This document shows, in pieces, positions 23,392 through 34,039 of a stretch of 64,000 nt of DNA (the stretch's first letter is position 1; the number at the start of each line of letters is the position of its first letter). The position numbers and the translations under genes were made by a program. The notes beneath the pieces were generated by a model that saw only the letters and a list, made by a program, of their open reading frames with translations, was not told where the DNA came from and did not search any database. The DNA lies in assembly GCA_963995505.1 (NCBI GenBank), contig OZ023183.1:20456671-20520670 (forward strand), written 5' to 3'. The stretch is from Hypericum androsaemum (lineage: Eukaryota > Streptophyta > Magnoliopsida > Malpighiales > Hypericaceae).

Positions 23392-24110
23392 ATGGCTTCA
23401 TAATCAGACTTATCTCAATATTTGGGGAATGGAGGACCCATAGATGACACTCTGTTACGTTACCAGAATGTGCACCGTTCTCAGGAAATTTGGAATTGTG
23501 AGGTACGTAAATGTGAGGTAGTAAATTTTTTTAAAATAATATATAAATATGTTTTTATTATTGGTTATTTTGTGTAGGTTGAGAACCAAAGTCCAAACAA
23601 TGCGCCGTTGAGCTTTCGTCGTCGCACCCTGAGAACAGGAGGCGTGAGAAACCAGAAATTCATTGAGTACATGAAGGATGCTGGATTTTGGGATGTATGG
23701 CGCATTGGCAATGTCGTTGTCGATACTGCACTGGTTACCGCCCTGGTGGAGAGATGGAGGCCAGAAACACACACTTTTCACATGCATGAGGGGGAGATGA
23801 CCATTACTCTCCAAGATGTGTCTGTGTTGCTCGGTCTTCCTATCGATGGAAAACCAGCAACGGGATCACAGACACTTTCCCAGTGGAAGGAAATGTGTTA
23901 TGGCCTATTTGGCATAAGCCCACAGGATACTCAAGGAGGTTTCACAGGCAATAGAATTGCAATGGATTGGTTTGACACCAATTTTTTTCCTTCTGCTCTT
24001 CCAGATGATGCTGATGATGAGCTAGTGCAGCGATATGTTCGAGCAAACATAATGCGACTTATTGGAAGGATAAATATAGTTCATGTAATTTTATGGGAGG
24101 ATAAATATAT
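23392..24110 (+). pseudogene. Plant mobile domain (PMD, aminotransferase-like) fragment
   Basis: Exon one (23392-23500) reads YLGNGGPIDDTLLRYQNVHR then SQEIWNCE and ends at a GT donor; the following exon starts after TGTGTAG at about 23578. It contains FIEYMKDAGFWDVWRIGNVV, ALVERWRPETHTFHMHEGEM, TITLQDVSVLLGLPIDGKP and WFDTNFF, the classic PMD pattern of MAIN/MAIL1 proteins and of transposon-borne PMDs. A TAA lies at the fourth codon after the first ATG, and the domain breaks off after IMRLIGRI, so I call it degenerate. It is transposon-borne, judging from the flanking terminal repeat. Confidence 0.8.
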
Positions 24111-24114
24111 ATAG

Positions 24115-25640
24115 GGGCTAAACATGTATATTTATCTCACTTTTGTTACTAACTACATGTTAGTTTTGGGTTAAGATGGCTTTTTTGGAGATATTTTTTT
24201 GGATTATAGTCCTAGATAGTGCTTGTCATAGGCGACTTTGATTTGTATCTATCATATACCTCTGGGGCTATAGTTTAGGTACTAATAGTGTAATTACCCT
24301 TAGAACTTTTTTGAGGAGTAAAAATTTTACTGATAAAAAAAAATTCATCGCTGGTTTTCATAATTTTTACTAATATCATCTATCACTTTGCTTTTTAATT
24401 TTTATTAAATTCTTTTTTGTTCAACATTAACTAGGTATCTCAATACAAATACAAACATTCAAGCGGCATATATAAAATTGTTTTATATCACTGGTAACAA
24501 AGCGGGTTAAATTAGAACTCGGATTGAGTGCTGCTTGACCTCAGCAGCAAAGCGGGCCATGTCGTGCGCGATTGTAAATTTATAATATCAGAGATTACAT
24601 TGGGTCATTTGGTAATTTTGTATGAATTGTATATTGTTAATTGTGTGTACAATTGTTATCTGCGTGTTGTACCATTGTCTGATACCAAATACGAGTGTTA
24701 CATCATTGTATAATACAGTTGTACTATTATTAGCTGTAATGTGTATCACTATTAGTCGCATATTCTATCATTATTAGTCAACACCGAATGAAACCTCATT
24801 AAATTATCATATAAAGGCTAGAGTGGCCTTAATCCGGACTTTATCTATTTGCACGCAATCGGATAGAGTGCAGACTTAATAATCCTGAATTCGATAGATA
24901 AAACTACTAAGAAAGAGTTCGGATATAATATTCGGAGTTTTATTAATCTCCGTATGATTGGATAACAAAGATTCTTTAACCCGTAACCATCAATAGACGG
25001 AACAAAAAGGAGAATCAAACTTGCTCGGGTGGGAGGGTAACGTTATTCTCATAGATAGACCCCACTGCCTTTGATTATTCACACTTTTTCCCCTTCCCCT
25101 CCGTGAACATTTCTCCTTAATTTGCCCATTATCGGTTAGCAGCGGATACATGCGTGGAATTCTTGGTATTTCTTTCGATCGATCGAATAATTAAATTTTG
25201 AATTAATAGGACCTTTCAAAAGCAACAAAGTTTTAATAGTTGTGTTTTCAAGAATTTAAATTCGTGACATGATTAAGTTAAAATGACACACTTACCAATT
25301 AATCTAAATATTTGTCGGCAATAATAAAGAATCTAAAAGATATTATTGGAAAAACTATTTTTAGGTTCCACATTATTCGAATTTGAATATCCTGAAATTC
25401 ACCCAAATAAATTCCCTTCATCTCTGTGAATTTTTTTGAGAAACATCTCTGTGAATTGAGAACTATGTATTTTGCAAAACGGATTTGTATATACCGGTGA
25501 TCCTTTCTAAGAATTTACGGAACCGAAAACTTAAAAAAGAGGGGCAAAAAAACAATAGTCCATTTTTCACTCTACTAGAACAAAAATAGGAAATTAAAAA
25601 AGAAAGAACAAAAGAAAGAGACCGGTGGCTCCTCTCTCTC
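24115..25640. other. Spacer with possible transposon debris, no gene
   Basis: 24115-24340 ends in an A-run (ACTGATAAAAAAAAA) and resembles a retroelement 3' tail, but I found no flanking duplication. The rest is AT-rich. The HVA22-like promoter, with TATA-like TATTATATACGC near 25648, lies at the right end. Confidence 0.4.
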
Positions 25641-26314
25641 TCTCGCTATTATATACGCTTATATCTTCACTTGCTTTCGATTGACTTCTTCTCTCTCTTC
25701 TATTTTTGTCAAACTGACGCCGACATTGTAACGGTTCGCCGTGGTTCTCCCGGCGCCGCTGCTAACTCTCCACCGCCGGCGATCTTCTCCAACCTACACT
25801 CCGAAAACCTAAAACGCGCCGTTTCGGTGTTTGTTGCTCGGGGAATCGCTTCTTAGGTACCGACCCCTACTCCTCAGAGTTGTTAGATTTTTAAACTACC
25901 TCTTTCTCCTAATAAAAATTATTTTCGAATTAACTTGAAGCACAATAAAAACTCGGAGAGCTGAAATGCTTGTTGCTTGACGTATGTAGAGCGGTTGCGG
26001 CGGTTTTATTATTTAGGTTCTGAGGTCTTCTGCTTAGGTTAAAACGGTCGCGTTTTCGTGTCTCCCGTTCGATAGGCGCATTTAAGTGGAGCTATCTCGC
26101 GAGTTTGATTTTAGGTTTTTTCTTTTGCTTATTTATGGATCTGATTGATTCTGGTTGGTTAGGTTTCTTCCTCGCATTTCGATGTATTGCTCCGCTCTTT
26201 TAGTTTTCATTTTAATTATTTTCTTCCTTGGCTTAATTCGACGCTTCTTTTGACATTTTTAGAGGTCTATTTCCTGGTTCTAATGTTTATTTTTATGTTC
26301 TTCAGGTATACAAA

Positions 26315-28060
26315 ATGATAGGATCCTTCCTTACCAGAGGGCTTGTGTAAGTTACATTGTAATTAGTGAATGAGAAGTGGTTTGGTTGACAGAAATCACC
26401 CAGTTAATTTGTATTTGAGTCTTTCCAGGATGGTTTTTGGTTATGCTTATCCGGCATATGAGTGCTACAAGACGGTTGAGAGGAACAAGCCCGAAATCGA
26501 GCAGCTGCGTTTCTGGTGCCAGTACTGGTAATTGTGTTTCTTCTTGCTGCATATTTTGGTCTGAGGTCTAAGCGTGTTTTTTCGGCGATTGAATTGTACT
26601 TGGTATTTCTTTTGCAGGATTTTGGTGGCGGTTTTGACTGTCTGTGAGAGGGTTGGCGATGCTTTTGTTTCCTGGTAGGAAATGATTTGTGTTCGAATTT
26701 GTTCAAGTATATGCAACTTCACCAAGCTTTTAATTGGGTTATCTCTGTTGCCATCTTGAAGGGTTCCGATGTATAGTGAAGCTAAGTTGGCATTCTTTAT
26801 ATACTTGTGGTATCCGAAAACCAAGGTAATTGCTAGTTAGAATGTGGATACGAGTCCATCATGTTTTGTAGGTGCTATTTCGTTGTTTGACGACCCCTGC
26901 ATTTGCTGCTCCCACTTGTTTTAGGGAACAACCTATGTGTATCATTCCTTCTTCCAACCCTACATTGCAAAGCACGAGAATGACATTGATCAAAACTTGT
27001 TGGAGATGCGGACAAGAGCTGGTGATTTGGCGGTTCTGTACTGGCAGAGGGCTGCTAGTTATGGTCAGACCAGAGTTCTCGATATTTTGCAGTATATAGC
27101 CGCTCAGTCGACACCTAGGCCGCAGTCTCAGGTGCCCTATTTACTCTGATTTGCACTCTTTAACTTCTTTTCTTTTCCATTGATACTCCTGTATGCACGG
27201 CAGGCAGTAACATTTCTCAATCTCCTGTCAGGACTGCATGTTTCTATGCCCCATGGTGTGAATGTCATACTTAGTTAATCTAGCTGAAATCTGAATGCGC
27301 TACTGAGTTACCGGGCTGCTCATAATAGCTGCTTCCGGAATTTAGCCAGGGATCTAATGTTTCCTCCTAACCAATCTTGATTCTACATGAGTTTTCTGAA
27401 GGGACTAATTTTTTCTGTTTTCTACTGTCACTTTGTTATGATTGTTGACTCTTATGATTTATGAAGCTTTATGATTAACATATTTAAGCAGTTCGTTTAT
27501 GGTACTCACAAGTATGTAGCCAAGAAGTAATTTTAGAAATTATACATGTTAATGCTAGTCTGATTGCATTAGTGAAATTTTTGTTTGCAATGATTAAGTT
27601 TTGTCATGATACTCAGGCACAACAAGATAGCACCAGGGCTCGCCAACCACCTCCTTCTCCAAATCGCCAACCTCCACCACCTGCGCCAACTCGCCAACCT
27701 TCAACTCCCAGTCGTCGACGAGCTGCTGCACAACCAGAGACTGAGGAACCTCCATCTCCCTCTTCTAGCACATCTTCCAGTCAGCAACCTATGGAGGTCG
27801 AAGAAGCGGCTAATCCTCCTAAGGCACTTGAGACAGCCTCAGCACCTCCTTCAGAAGCTTCAAATGGCCAAATTACTCGTGCCCTATCAGAAAGCTCGGC
27901 AAGCCGTTCCACTCCATCAGAGCCAAAAACAATGCTGCATGAAGCTTCATCATCAGGGAATGAAAATGCAGACCCTAAAGCGAAAGAAACTCCCATGGAG
28001 GAGACTATGCGTGTTACGCGTGGCAGACTGAAGAAAAGCAGATCCGGAGGCAACCGCTAA
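26315..28060 (+). CDS. HVA22-like protein (TB2/DP1/HVA22 family, i/j type)
   Basis: Six coding exons: 26315-26346, 26429-26527, 26618-26674, 26762-26825, 26925-27131 and 27617-28060, encoding 300 residues with all phases closing. A 5' untranslated intron (about 25857-26304) precedes the ATG. Residues 1-110 are the TB2/DP1/HVA22 domain: VMVFGYAYPAYECYKTVE, then WCQYWILVAVLTVCERVGD and YSEAKLAFFIYLWYPKT, hydrophobic hairpins that shape tubular endoplasmic reticulum (REEP/Yop1 family). The next part, LLEMRTRAGDLAVLYWQRAA, is conserved in the longer plant members. The last exon adds a disordered tail rich in Pro, Ser, Gln and Glu with RQPPPSPNRQPP repeats and a basic end (RGRLKKSRSGGNR). HVA22 relatives are often ABA- or stress-induced; this type is less studied. 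The gene looks intact. Confidence 0.95.
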
Positions 28061-28689
28061 CAGTTTCGCATCCCTCCACTTTTAAGCTTACAGAAACAGT
28101 TTTTAGTCTGTAGGATGGTGATGATAGGTGTACTTTTAACATCGCTGTTTGTGTCCTTGTAAATTTGGTCGGTTTCAAATTTCATATTCTTTCCCTTCTA
28201 TTTTTCTGAACAAATAAAGAGGGTTCGTGAAAATCATGGAGGAGGGCTGATTGGTCCAACCATGAAACGGGGTAAAACGCGTTCTTTCTTTAATCTCTTT
28301 GGCAGATTAGCTCAAACAATAGGCTTGACATTTTTTTTAAATTATCTAATATTTAAACATTCCGATTAATTCTTGTTAGAATCAGATCAGAAAATTAACA
28401 AAACTCTTAATCTTAACGTACCCTTGCTCCCAAAGATCGAATCTAGAAGGAATAGTTCTACATACACAAAAAGTCTAAATAACACCTTTTACCGAAAATA
28501 GGTCTATTTAGTACTCTGTATTTATCAAAACATATCCATGAGATCAAGTTTTCGATGACCGGTAACATGTGGCATCCAACTCATCAACTTATACCATATA
28601 AATTTTAATTAATAGGGTCCACTTCTTTAAACCCTCTCTTCTTCTCCTCAACCCATCTCTCCACACCTTCACCACTAAAAATCATCCTC

Positions 28690-29110
28690 TAGGCTTTGGA
28701 GAGGGCATTTACTAGTAGGCCATTAGGAGCTCTGCCTCGGTTGCCTCCTTATCTCCCTCCTTATGTGAGTATCTATGCTCTACTGGATTGAATTAGATGG
28801 GATAGGAGGGAACCGGGTGCGAAAAAATGTGAGGCGGCTTCTGTTTCCTGTGAATTCGTATTCTAGGTGTTAGAGGAGGTTGTTCGGCTTGAAGAGCAAG
28901 TGGTGAATTTTCGGCAAGGGATCTATCAGGAAGCTGTATTTACATCGTCTAGGAAGAGTATTGACTATGTTACTGATGTTTGCTGACACACCATCAACGG
29001 TCAAATCCAAGCAGTCACGATTAAAGTCGCTTTGCCAAAGTGATGTAAACTCAGCTTCATTGGCTTCCATGCTTCGGCCTTCTCTTGCCAGAAGTAAAGA
29101 AGGTCTAAGG
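28690..29110 (+). pseudogene. Captured fragment of a MIP1 leucine-zipper (DUF547-type) gene
   Basis: After an acceptor-like TTCTAG near 28866, the plus strand reads [20 protein letters not shown] then [10 protein letters not shown]. This closely resembles the coiled-coil start of plant ternary-complex-factor MIP1/DUF547 proteins. A donor-like TATGTGAGTATC near 28763 suggests that an exon-intron-exon piece was captured from genomic DNA. Further right, RSKSL-like segments (LKSLCQSDVNSASLASMLRP, 29010-29080) fit the low-complexity linker of the same family. The fragment lacks a full gene and is framed by terminal inverted repeats. Confidence 0.6.
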
Positions 29111-29132
29111 GATGGGTTGAGGAGAAGAAGAG

Positions 29133-29559
29133 CATGGTTTTTAAAAAAAGAGGTCCGACCGGTTAGACCAGAGCGGGTCATTTTTAGACTTTTGACCGGG
29201 GTCTGTACTAACCGGACCAAATCTGGTCGGACTGACCGATTTTGAGGTCCATTCTGACCGGTCAAACCGGTTCGTAAAAAATTGGCGAAATTGACTTTTT
29301 TGGTAGTTTTCGAGGAAAAAAATTGATTTGACAAGTTTATAGAATAATATATATATATATATATATTTATTTATTTATAGAGTGGAGAGATAAAAAATTA
29401 AGTATACTTTTTTGTATGGAAAATAAATCTATTTAAACCTATATATGTATATATATTATTTAAAATATTAAAAAATAAAAATATTTTTGGTCCGACCGGT
29501 CGACCCAAAAAAGGGTAGAAATTTTGGGTCGTAACTTCGGGCCGGGTTTTAAAACTATG
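29133..29559. mobile_element. hAT-type MITE nested in the Pack-MULE arm
   Basis: 427 bp with ends CATGGTTTTTAAAA and TTTTAAAACTATG (imperfect terminal inverted repeats). It is flanked by the identical 8-bp AAGAAGAG at 29125-29132 and 29560-29567, the hAT duplication length. Removing it restores a perfect match between the two Pack-MULE arms. It contains ACCGGTC-type palindromes and a TA microsatellite and has no coding capacity. Confidence 0.88.
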
Positions 29560-29739
29560 AAGAAGAGAGGGTTTAAAGAAGTGGATCCCACTAAACCAAT
29601 GCTTGTGTGATAAGATGAGTTAGATGTCATGGTGATGTGTCACCTGTTATCAGAAAATTCGATAAGTACATGATGCTTAATGGACCCATTTTTAGTAAAA
29701 AAATGTTAATTGGACTTTTTGTATATGTAGAATATTTTG

Positions 29740-30900
29740 TTTTTATTTCAATCTAGAATTGGGGTAGCAATGCTGAAATCCTGGGAGGACAGAATAGCAA
29801 ATTTAACAAGGTGACGCCAACAGATCTCGTAACGGGACCGAAAGGTCCAATTATTTTCCAAAAGCATATTCAGATAAAGTCATTATATTTGTCGGAATTA
29901 GATATTTAGGTGAAGGTCCGTTGGTTCTTGCCTCCTGTGACATGGACCGGACAGGTATATTTGTTGACTTTCCTTTGCTACCAATTTCTATAATAAGAAA
30001 TTCTCTCTAGTAAATTTAAATACAATTGAGTTCCCATAACTTTAACTTCAAACACTTCATTAAACCAAAATAATCATTTTACCAGTTGATCTAAATAATT
30101 ATTTTATCTGGATAGCTACAGGAGAACCTCACGGGATAGCTGTCGCTTTCGAACATAATCATGCCAATGTGCTTATATAATAAAGTCTGTCTGACTCGTA
30201 GATAAACAATTATGTGTACCGTCGAAGTTGAAGAGGTCAATTTTTGACTAAAGCGTGATGATGATTATTTTAGTGGAGAATAAGATGATATTCTTGTTAA
30301 TTGCTTCAATTGAGAATCTTTCAAGGAGACGAATAAATTTGATCTTTCCCTCTCTCATGCTTCTAGGGCATCTCGATTCCTGATAAATTTTGTATCTTGT
30401 TTATGTTTGTAGTGACATTGCATACGCAACATCTTTGACATTTTTTTTAAAGTGACAAACTTTAACATACAGTATTTATCGACGCAACAAATTGGACTTT
30501 CTATCAATCGCCAGTTTCTAGAATTCAATCTAGCATGTCATAATTCCCCCTCCCCCCATAAAAAAAATAAAACAATATCTAGCAGTCATAAATTTGAGTC
30601 TCACTAGTCGAAATTACATCGATATCCAACGCTATAACTTAGCCTTCACATTTGGTAATGGAAAAAATCATATACGAGCAATAAATGCCATCACTAGGCA
30701 TATCGTTGTTCCAAATGACAAGGAATTTGGACCAACGAACTATAAATAGATTTATTTACAATAGGGCAAGACCATTCAATGAAAAAGAAATTTAGATCAA
30801 GATGCTTCCGTTATTTGAATGGCTACTGAGGTCGTCATCACTAAAATACCATGGAAACTATATATTCAGCAGTTAGTCTAGAACAATGGAAGACCAGGTC
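29740..30900. other. AT-rich spacer, no gene seen
   Basis: No open reading frame with a recognisable pattern and no transposon ends identified. The right end contains the E2F 3' untranslated region. Confidence 0.45.
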
Positions 30901-30907
30901 GTAGCAG

Positions 30908-33789
30908 TTACCCCCACATGTCTGCCATGCTAACTTCGCTTTGCGTTTCGAACCAATAATCATCTTCCACCTGCTTTTGAACAGACCAAATGTTTGAATG
31001 CGAACTAAGTTTAACATCGTGATCAACTGCCAAAACCATCCCACGCTTGACACAACGAATAATATTGGGATTGTAACTTACATCGGGGACCGGAGGAACT
31101 ATCTTCTGCATCATGGCGTCTCCTGGAGATGGGGAGATGATCATTCCTGCAGAATCGAACTGATAGTCCATGGGAGTCCCAGCTTCGTGCTGAACAAAGT
31201 TTCGCTCAAGCGTTTGGTTAGTACCAGCTTGGCTTGGAGATCCATCATTCCCTTGTTTGTGCTTGCTACAATAATCACAAATAAACCTTAAGAGCACTGA
31301 GACAATACAAAAGGTGGATGAAGGAAAACGACGATGAACAGATTAAGAAGCAAGATCAAGTCCAACAGGAACCTGCTGATATGTATGTAAGAGGGCGCGC
31401 AGAAGTGCAAGAGCCACTTGTGCATATTTTGAAGAGTTGGAAAAGAATCAACAGAGAAAACATACCTCAAGAGGTACACATCAATAGGTCCCGTGATGCT
31501 TCTGATGAACATTTTGTATTCAGGGGAACCAATATCCTGTCACACAGGTGAAGAAACAGGAAATGAATTAAACAATTCACCTAATACTTCAAGAGCATGA
31601 GGATGTGATACTTACCTGATGAGGATCTTGAACTTCAATATTACTTGCCCGAGGAGCTTTTATTGCAAAAAGTGTGCTATTCTGGGGTAATGACATGATT
31701 TTCAGATATCAAGCAAGAAGGGATGAAACAATTATATCATCAATAGACAACTTCCAAATTGACTGTACCTTAAAGCGGGGAACATTCAGGATCTCTTCCA
31801 CCGGTAGGAACATATGCCTACCAATCAAACTTAAACAAATAAGCAAGTATTCATCGGTCTATAGTCGAAGGTAAAAGAATAAAAAAGGAAAGCGGCAAAA
31901 GCAAGATAAGATGTACTTTTGAGATTCTTCATTCTCTTGCAGGTTCCTCATACGTTCATGCATCTCCCTAAAACAAGAAAAAGTGATAGCTCAAGCTACA
32001 GTTTGAAAACAAGTAACAAGCAAAATCTGTCCCATGATTTTATTGCTTGACTAACCAAATGCAGTTATCCAGCCTTCTTTCTTCAGCACATAAACTTTCA
32101 ACTTCAGCCTGTCATAAGCGGAGACAAGCAGCGAATTAGAAACTTCATTATGCATAACATATTACATCGCCAGCATTGATCAAATTAAAACATTCCACCA
32201 TTATACATTTTAGCATTTCATGTTAGGGATATTACGGCCAAATACAAAAGATACAAGCTTCAATCTTTTTACCAGGGACTATTTTCACCTGACCCATTGT
32301 TGATCCATGACTAAGGCTATAACCCCAACGTAAGATACATACTTCCTAATTTACGAGTTACCACTTTGACATCAATAAATGCGCTCCGGACAAGCTGTGT
32401 CGCAATCTAGAGAGTATTGATGCCAACACAACATAGGTTTATCCAAATTAAATTAAGGAAATAAATAAGATGCACAAATAGAAATGGTGTCAATCATTGC
32501 CAATCTCCTGATGACACTTGAGTTGTCTTCTAAAACAAGTAGCAAGAGTAACTGCAACATGTCCCAAGCAAAAATAGTCAGAACAGATATACACTTTCAG
32601 AGTACCTGTATATTGGAGCCTTCAATATCCAAACCTTGCCCATGGCCATCCCTATACACCACATCCATAAAAAAATAAAAATAAAACAAACCGGGAAGAA
32701 ACTACCAAATCTCGAACCATGTGTAACCAAGAAATAACCTCCAACGTATGTGGTTTTTAGAGGTCTTTTCAATCAACTCGACACCTTCCAAGACGTTTGT
32801 AATATCGTATATCCTCCTCTTTTGCACCTATTAGAAATTTCAATAACAGAGAAGATACATGAGCAATCAACCGAGGGCTTGATACAATATGCAAACTGAA
32901 ACCAAAGGTAGCACCACATTCGGAAGATGATACATAAACATAATTTATAGTAAGAAAAGGAGAAGGCAGAAGCATACTTCCAAAACCTTAGCAGCTTGGT
33001 TCAGATCAAGCACTCCATCCTTGGCCTCTTGCAAAAGCTTGATAAATCGCTTGGTCAGCAAGCCTGCCAACGAGACGACACAACGCAAAACGTTAACACC
33101 GACACACAAAACATTGCAGATCAGCCCTTCCGTAAACACAAGATGAACCGTCCGAGATAATCAAATAACCAAAACTGACCTAAAGAGCTATCGTATCGGC
33201 AGGCGGTGGCCGGACTGACGGCACCAACAGGATCTGGAATCAATAGAGAAAAATGAGAAACGTATAACGCCCAAGCTCACAGTAAAAACCGCACCCTAAT
33301 TAATCAGCCTTAGCGATTAGGATCAACCGAAATTAATATAACATTACCTGCAACATCTAACTTTCTCTTCGAATGCTTGGCGGCCTTCGATTTGGCGCTG
33401 AGCTTATGCGCCGCCTTAGCACGTGCAGCCACCGGCTGGGCCCCACCCTCGCCATCTACTTTTCGCTACAACCACACACACAAAATTAAACGAATTAATT
33501 AATAAAAGTCTTATTCAAATCTCACCGGAGAGAGAGAGAGAGAGAGATAACTAACCGGGGGCGTATGGAAGCCGAACGGCTTCGTAGGAGCGCGGATGTT
33601 ATTATCGTAATTATGACTATAACGAGGGGTAACGTGGTGGTTAGAGGGAGGAGGGGGAGGAGTTAAACTAGCGGTTTGATTGCTGGGCGTAAAGGAAGCG
33701 CGAGGCGGAGAAGGAGAAGGACCGAACTGTAATTGTACACGCGGCGGAGGGTTGGCCGTTACTCTGTCGTCAGCGCTCCAGCTTCCCAT
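30908..33789 (-). CDS. E2F transcription factor (typical E2F; C-terminus closest to E2FC type)
   Basis: Cell-cycle transcription factor that binds TTTSSCGC sites with a DP partner and is controlled by retinoblastoma-related protein. Thirteen exons: 33789-33556, 33465-33348, 33233-33180, 33063-32978, 32827-32739, 32651-32606, 32108-32056, 31967-31917, 31817-31769, 31681-31616, 31536-31466, 31265-31082 and 30970-30908. They encode 387 residues and every phase closes. Residues 1-78 are Pro/Ser-rich and disordered. A basic segment follows ([13 protein letters not shown]), then the winged-helix DNA-binding domain at about 130-196 with [20 protein letters not shown] and [20 protein letters not shown]. 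Next come the DP-dimerisation coiled coil ([15 protein letters not shown]) and marked box ([16 protein letters not shown], then [10 protein letters not shown]). The end, [18 protein letters not shown], is the RB-binding motif. The short length and DYWFE-type ending suggest an E2FC-like member, but subtype is uncertain. The last intron (30971-31081) has no stop and is a multiple of three. Confidence 0.95.
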
Positions 33790-33970
33790 TATTACTACTA
33801 CTAACTAGGTTTTCAAATAAAAAGTGCGAGACTCCTAAACTAAAAAGTTCCCCAGAGGTTTATTTTACTTTCTTCCCCTTTTTCTCCTTTCCGGCTTCCT
33901 AATTTTGGTTTTCTTCGTGAGGAGGATGAGGCTCTGGGGGAAAAGGGAAGGGAGGGAGAGAGAGAAAGAG

Positions 33971-33979
33971 GGCGGGAAA
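33971..33979 (-). promoter_or_regulatory. Consensus E2F-binding site upstream of the E2F gene
   Basis: GGCGGGAAA on the plus strand, which is TTTCCCGCC on the gene strand, a perfect TTTSSCGC match 182 bp upstream of the ATG. It suggests autoregulation or cross-regulation by E2F proteins, as reported for other plant E2F genes. Confidence 0.6.
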
Positions 33980-34039
33980 GGCTAGGAGGTTGAAGGCCCT
34001 TGCTTCGATTAGGGTAATTTATAAGAAGAGGCGGGGAGA

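Larger units (their letters stand above)
22264..24114 (+). mobile_element. Partial MULE-like element carrying a plant mobile domain
   Basis: The left end GGGTTTTTGCCCAAAATGG resembles the outer end of the 12.5-kb MULE at 39366 (GGGTTTTTGCCCAATATGG). Downstream order is also shared: a GC-rich CTCGCCGTC-type leader (22640-22780), AT-rich low-complexity DNA, then a plant mobile domain (PMD) exon pair. I could not find the matching right terminal repeat, so the element is truncated or its right end has diverged. The stated end is only the end of the recognisable domain. Confidence 0.55.
28460..29729. mobile_element. Pack-MULE-type element with captured gene fragment
   Basis: Terminal inverted repeats of about 200 bp: the left end reads TACATACACAAAAAGTCTAA and the right end is its near reverse complement, with a shared inner part (CCACTTCTTTAAACCCTCTC / its inverse). 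Flanks GAATAGTTC (28451-28459) and GAATATTTT (29730-29738) agree at 7 of 9 bases, fitting an aged MULE duplication. The interior holds coding-like DNA resembling a MIP1 leucine-zipper protein and no transposase. The right arm is interrupted by a hAT MITE. Confidence 0.75.

Noticed and set aside
24115..24345. LINE 3' end
   Set aside because: It has an A-run and LINE-like tail, but no flanking target duplication or coding remnant could be found.
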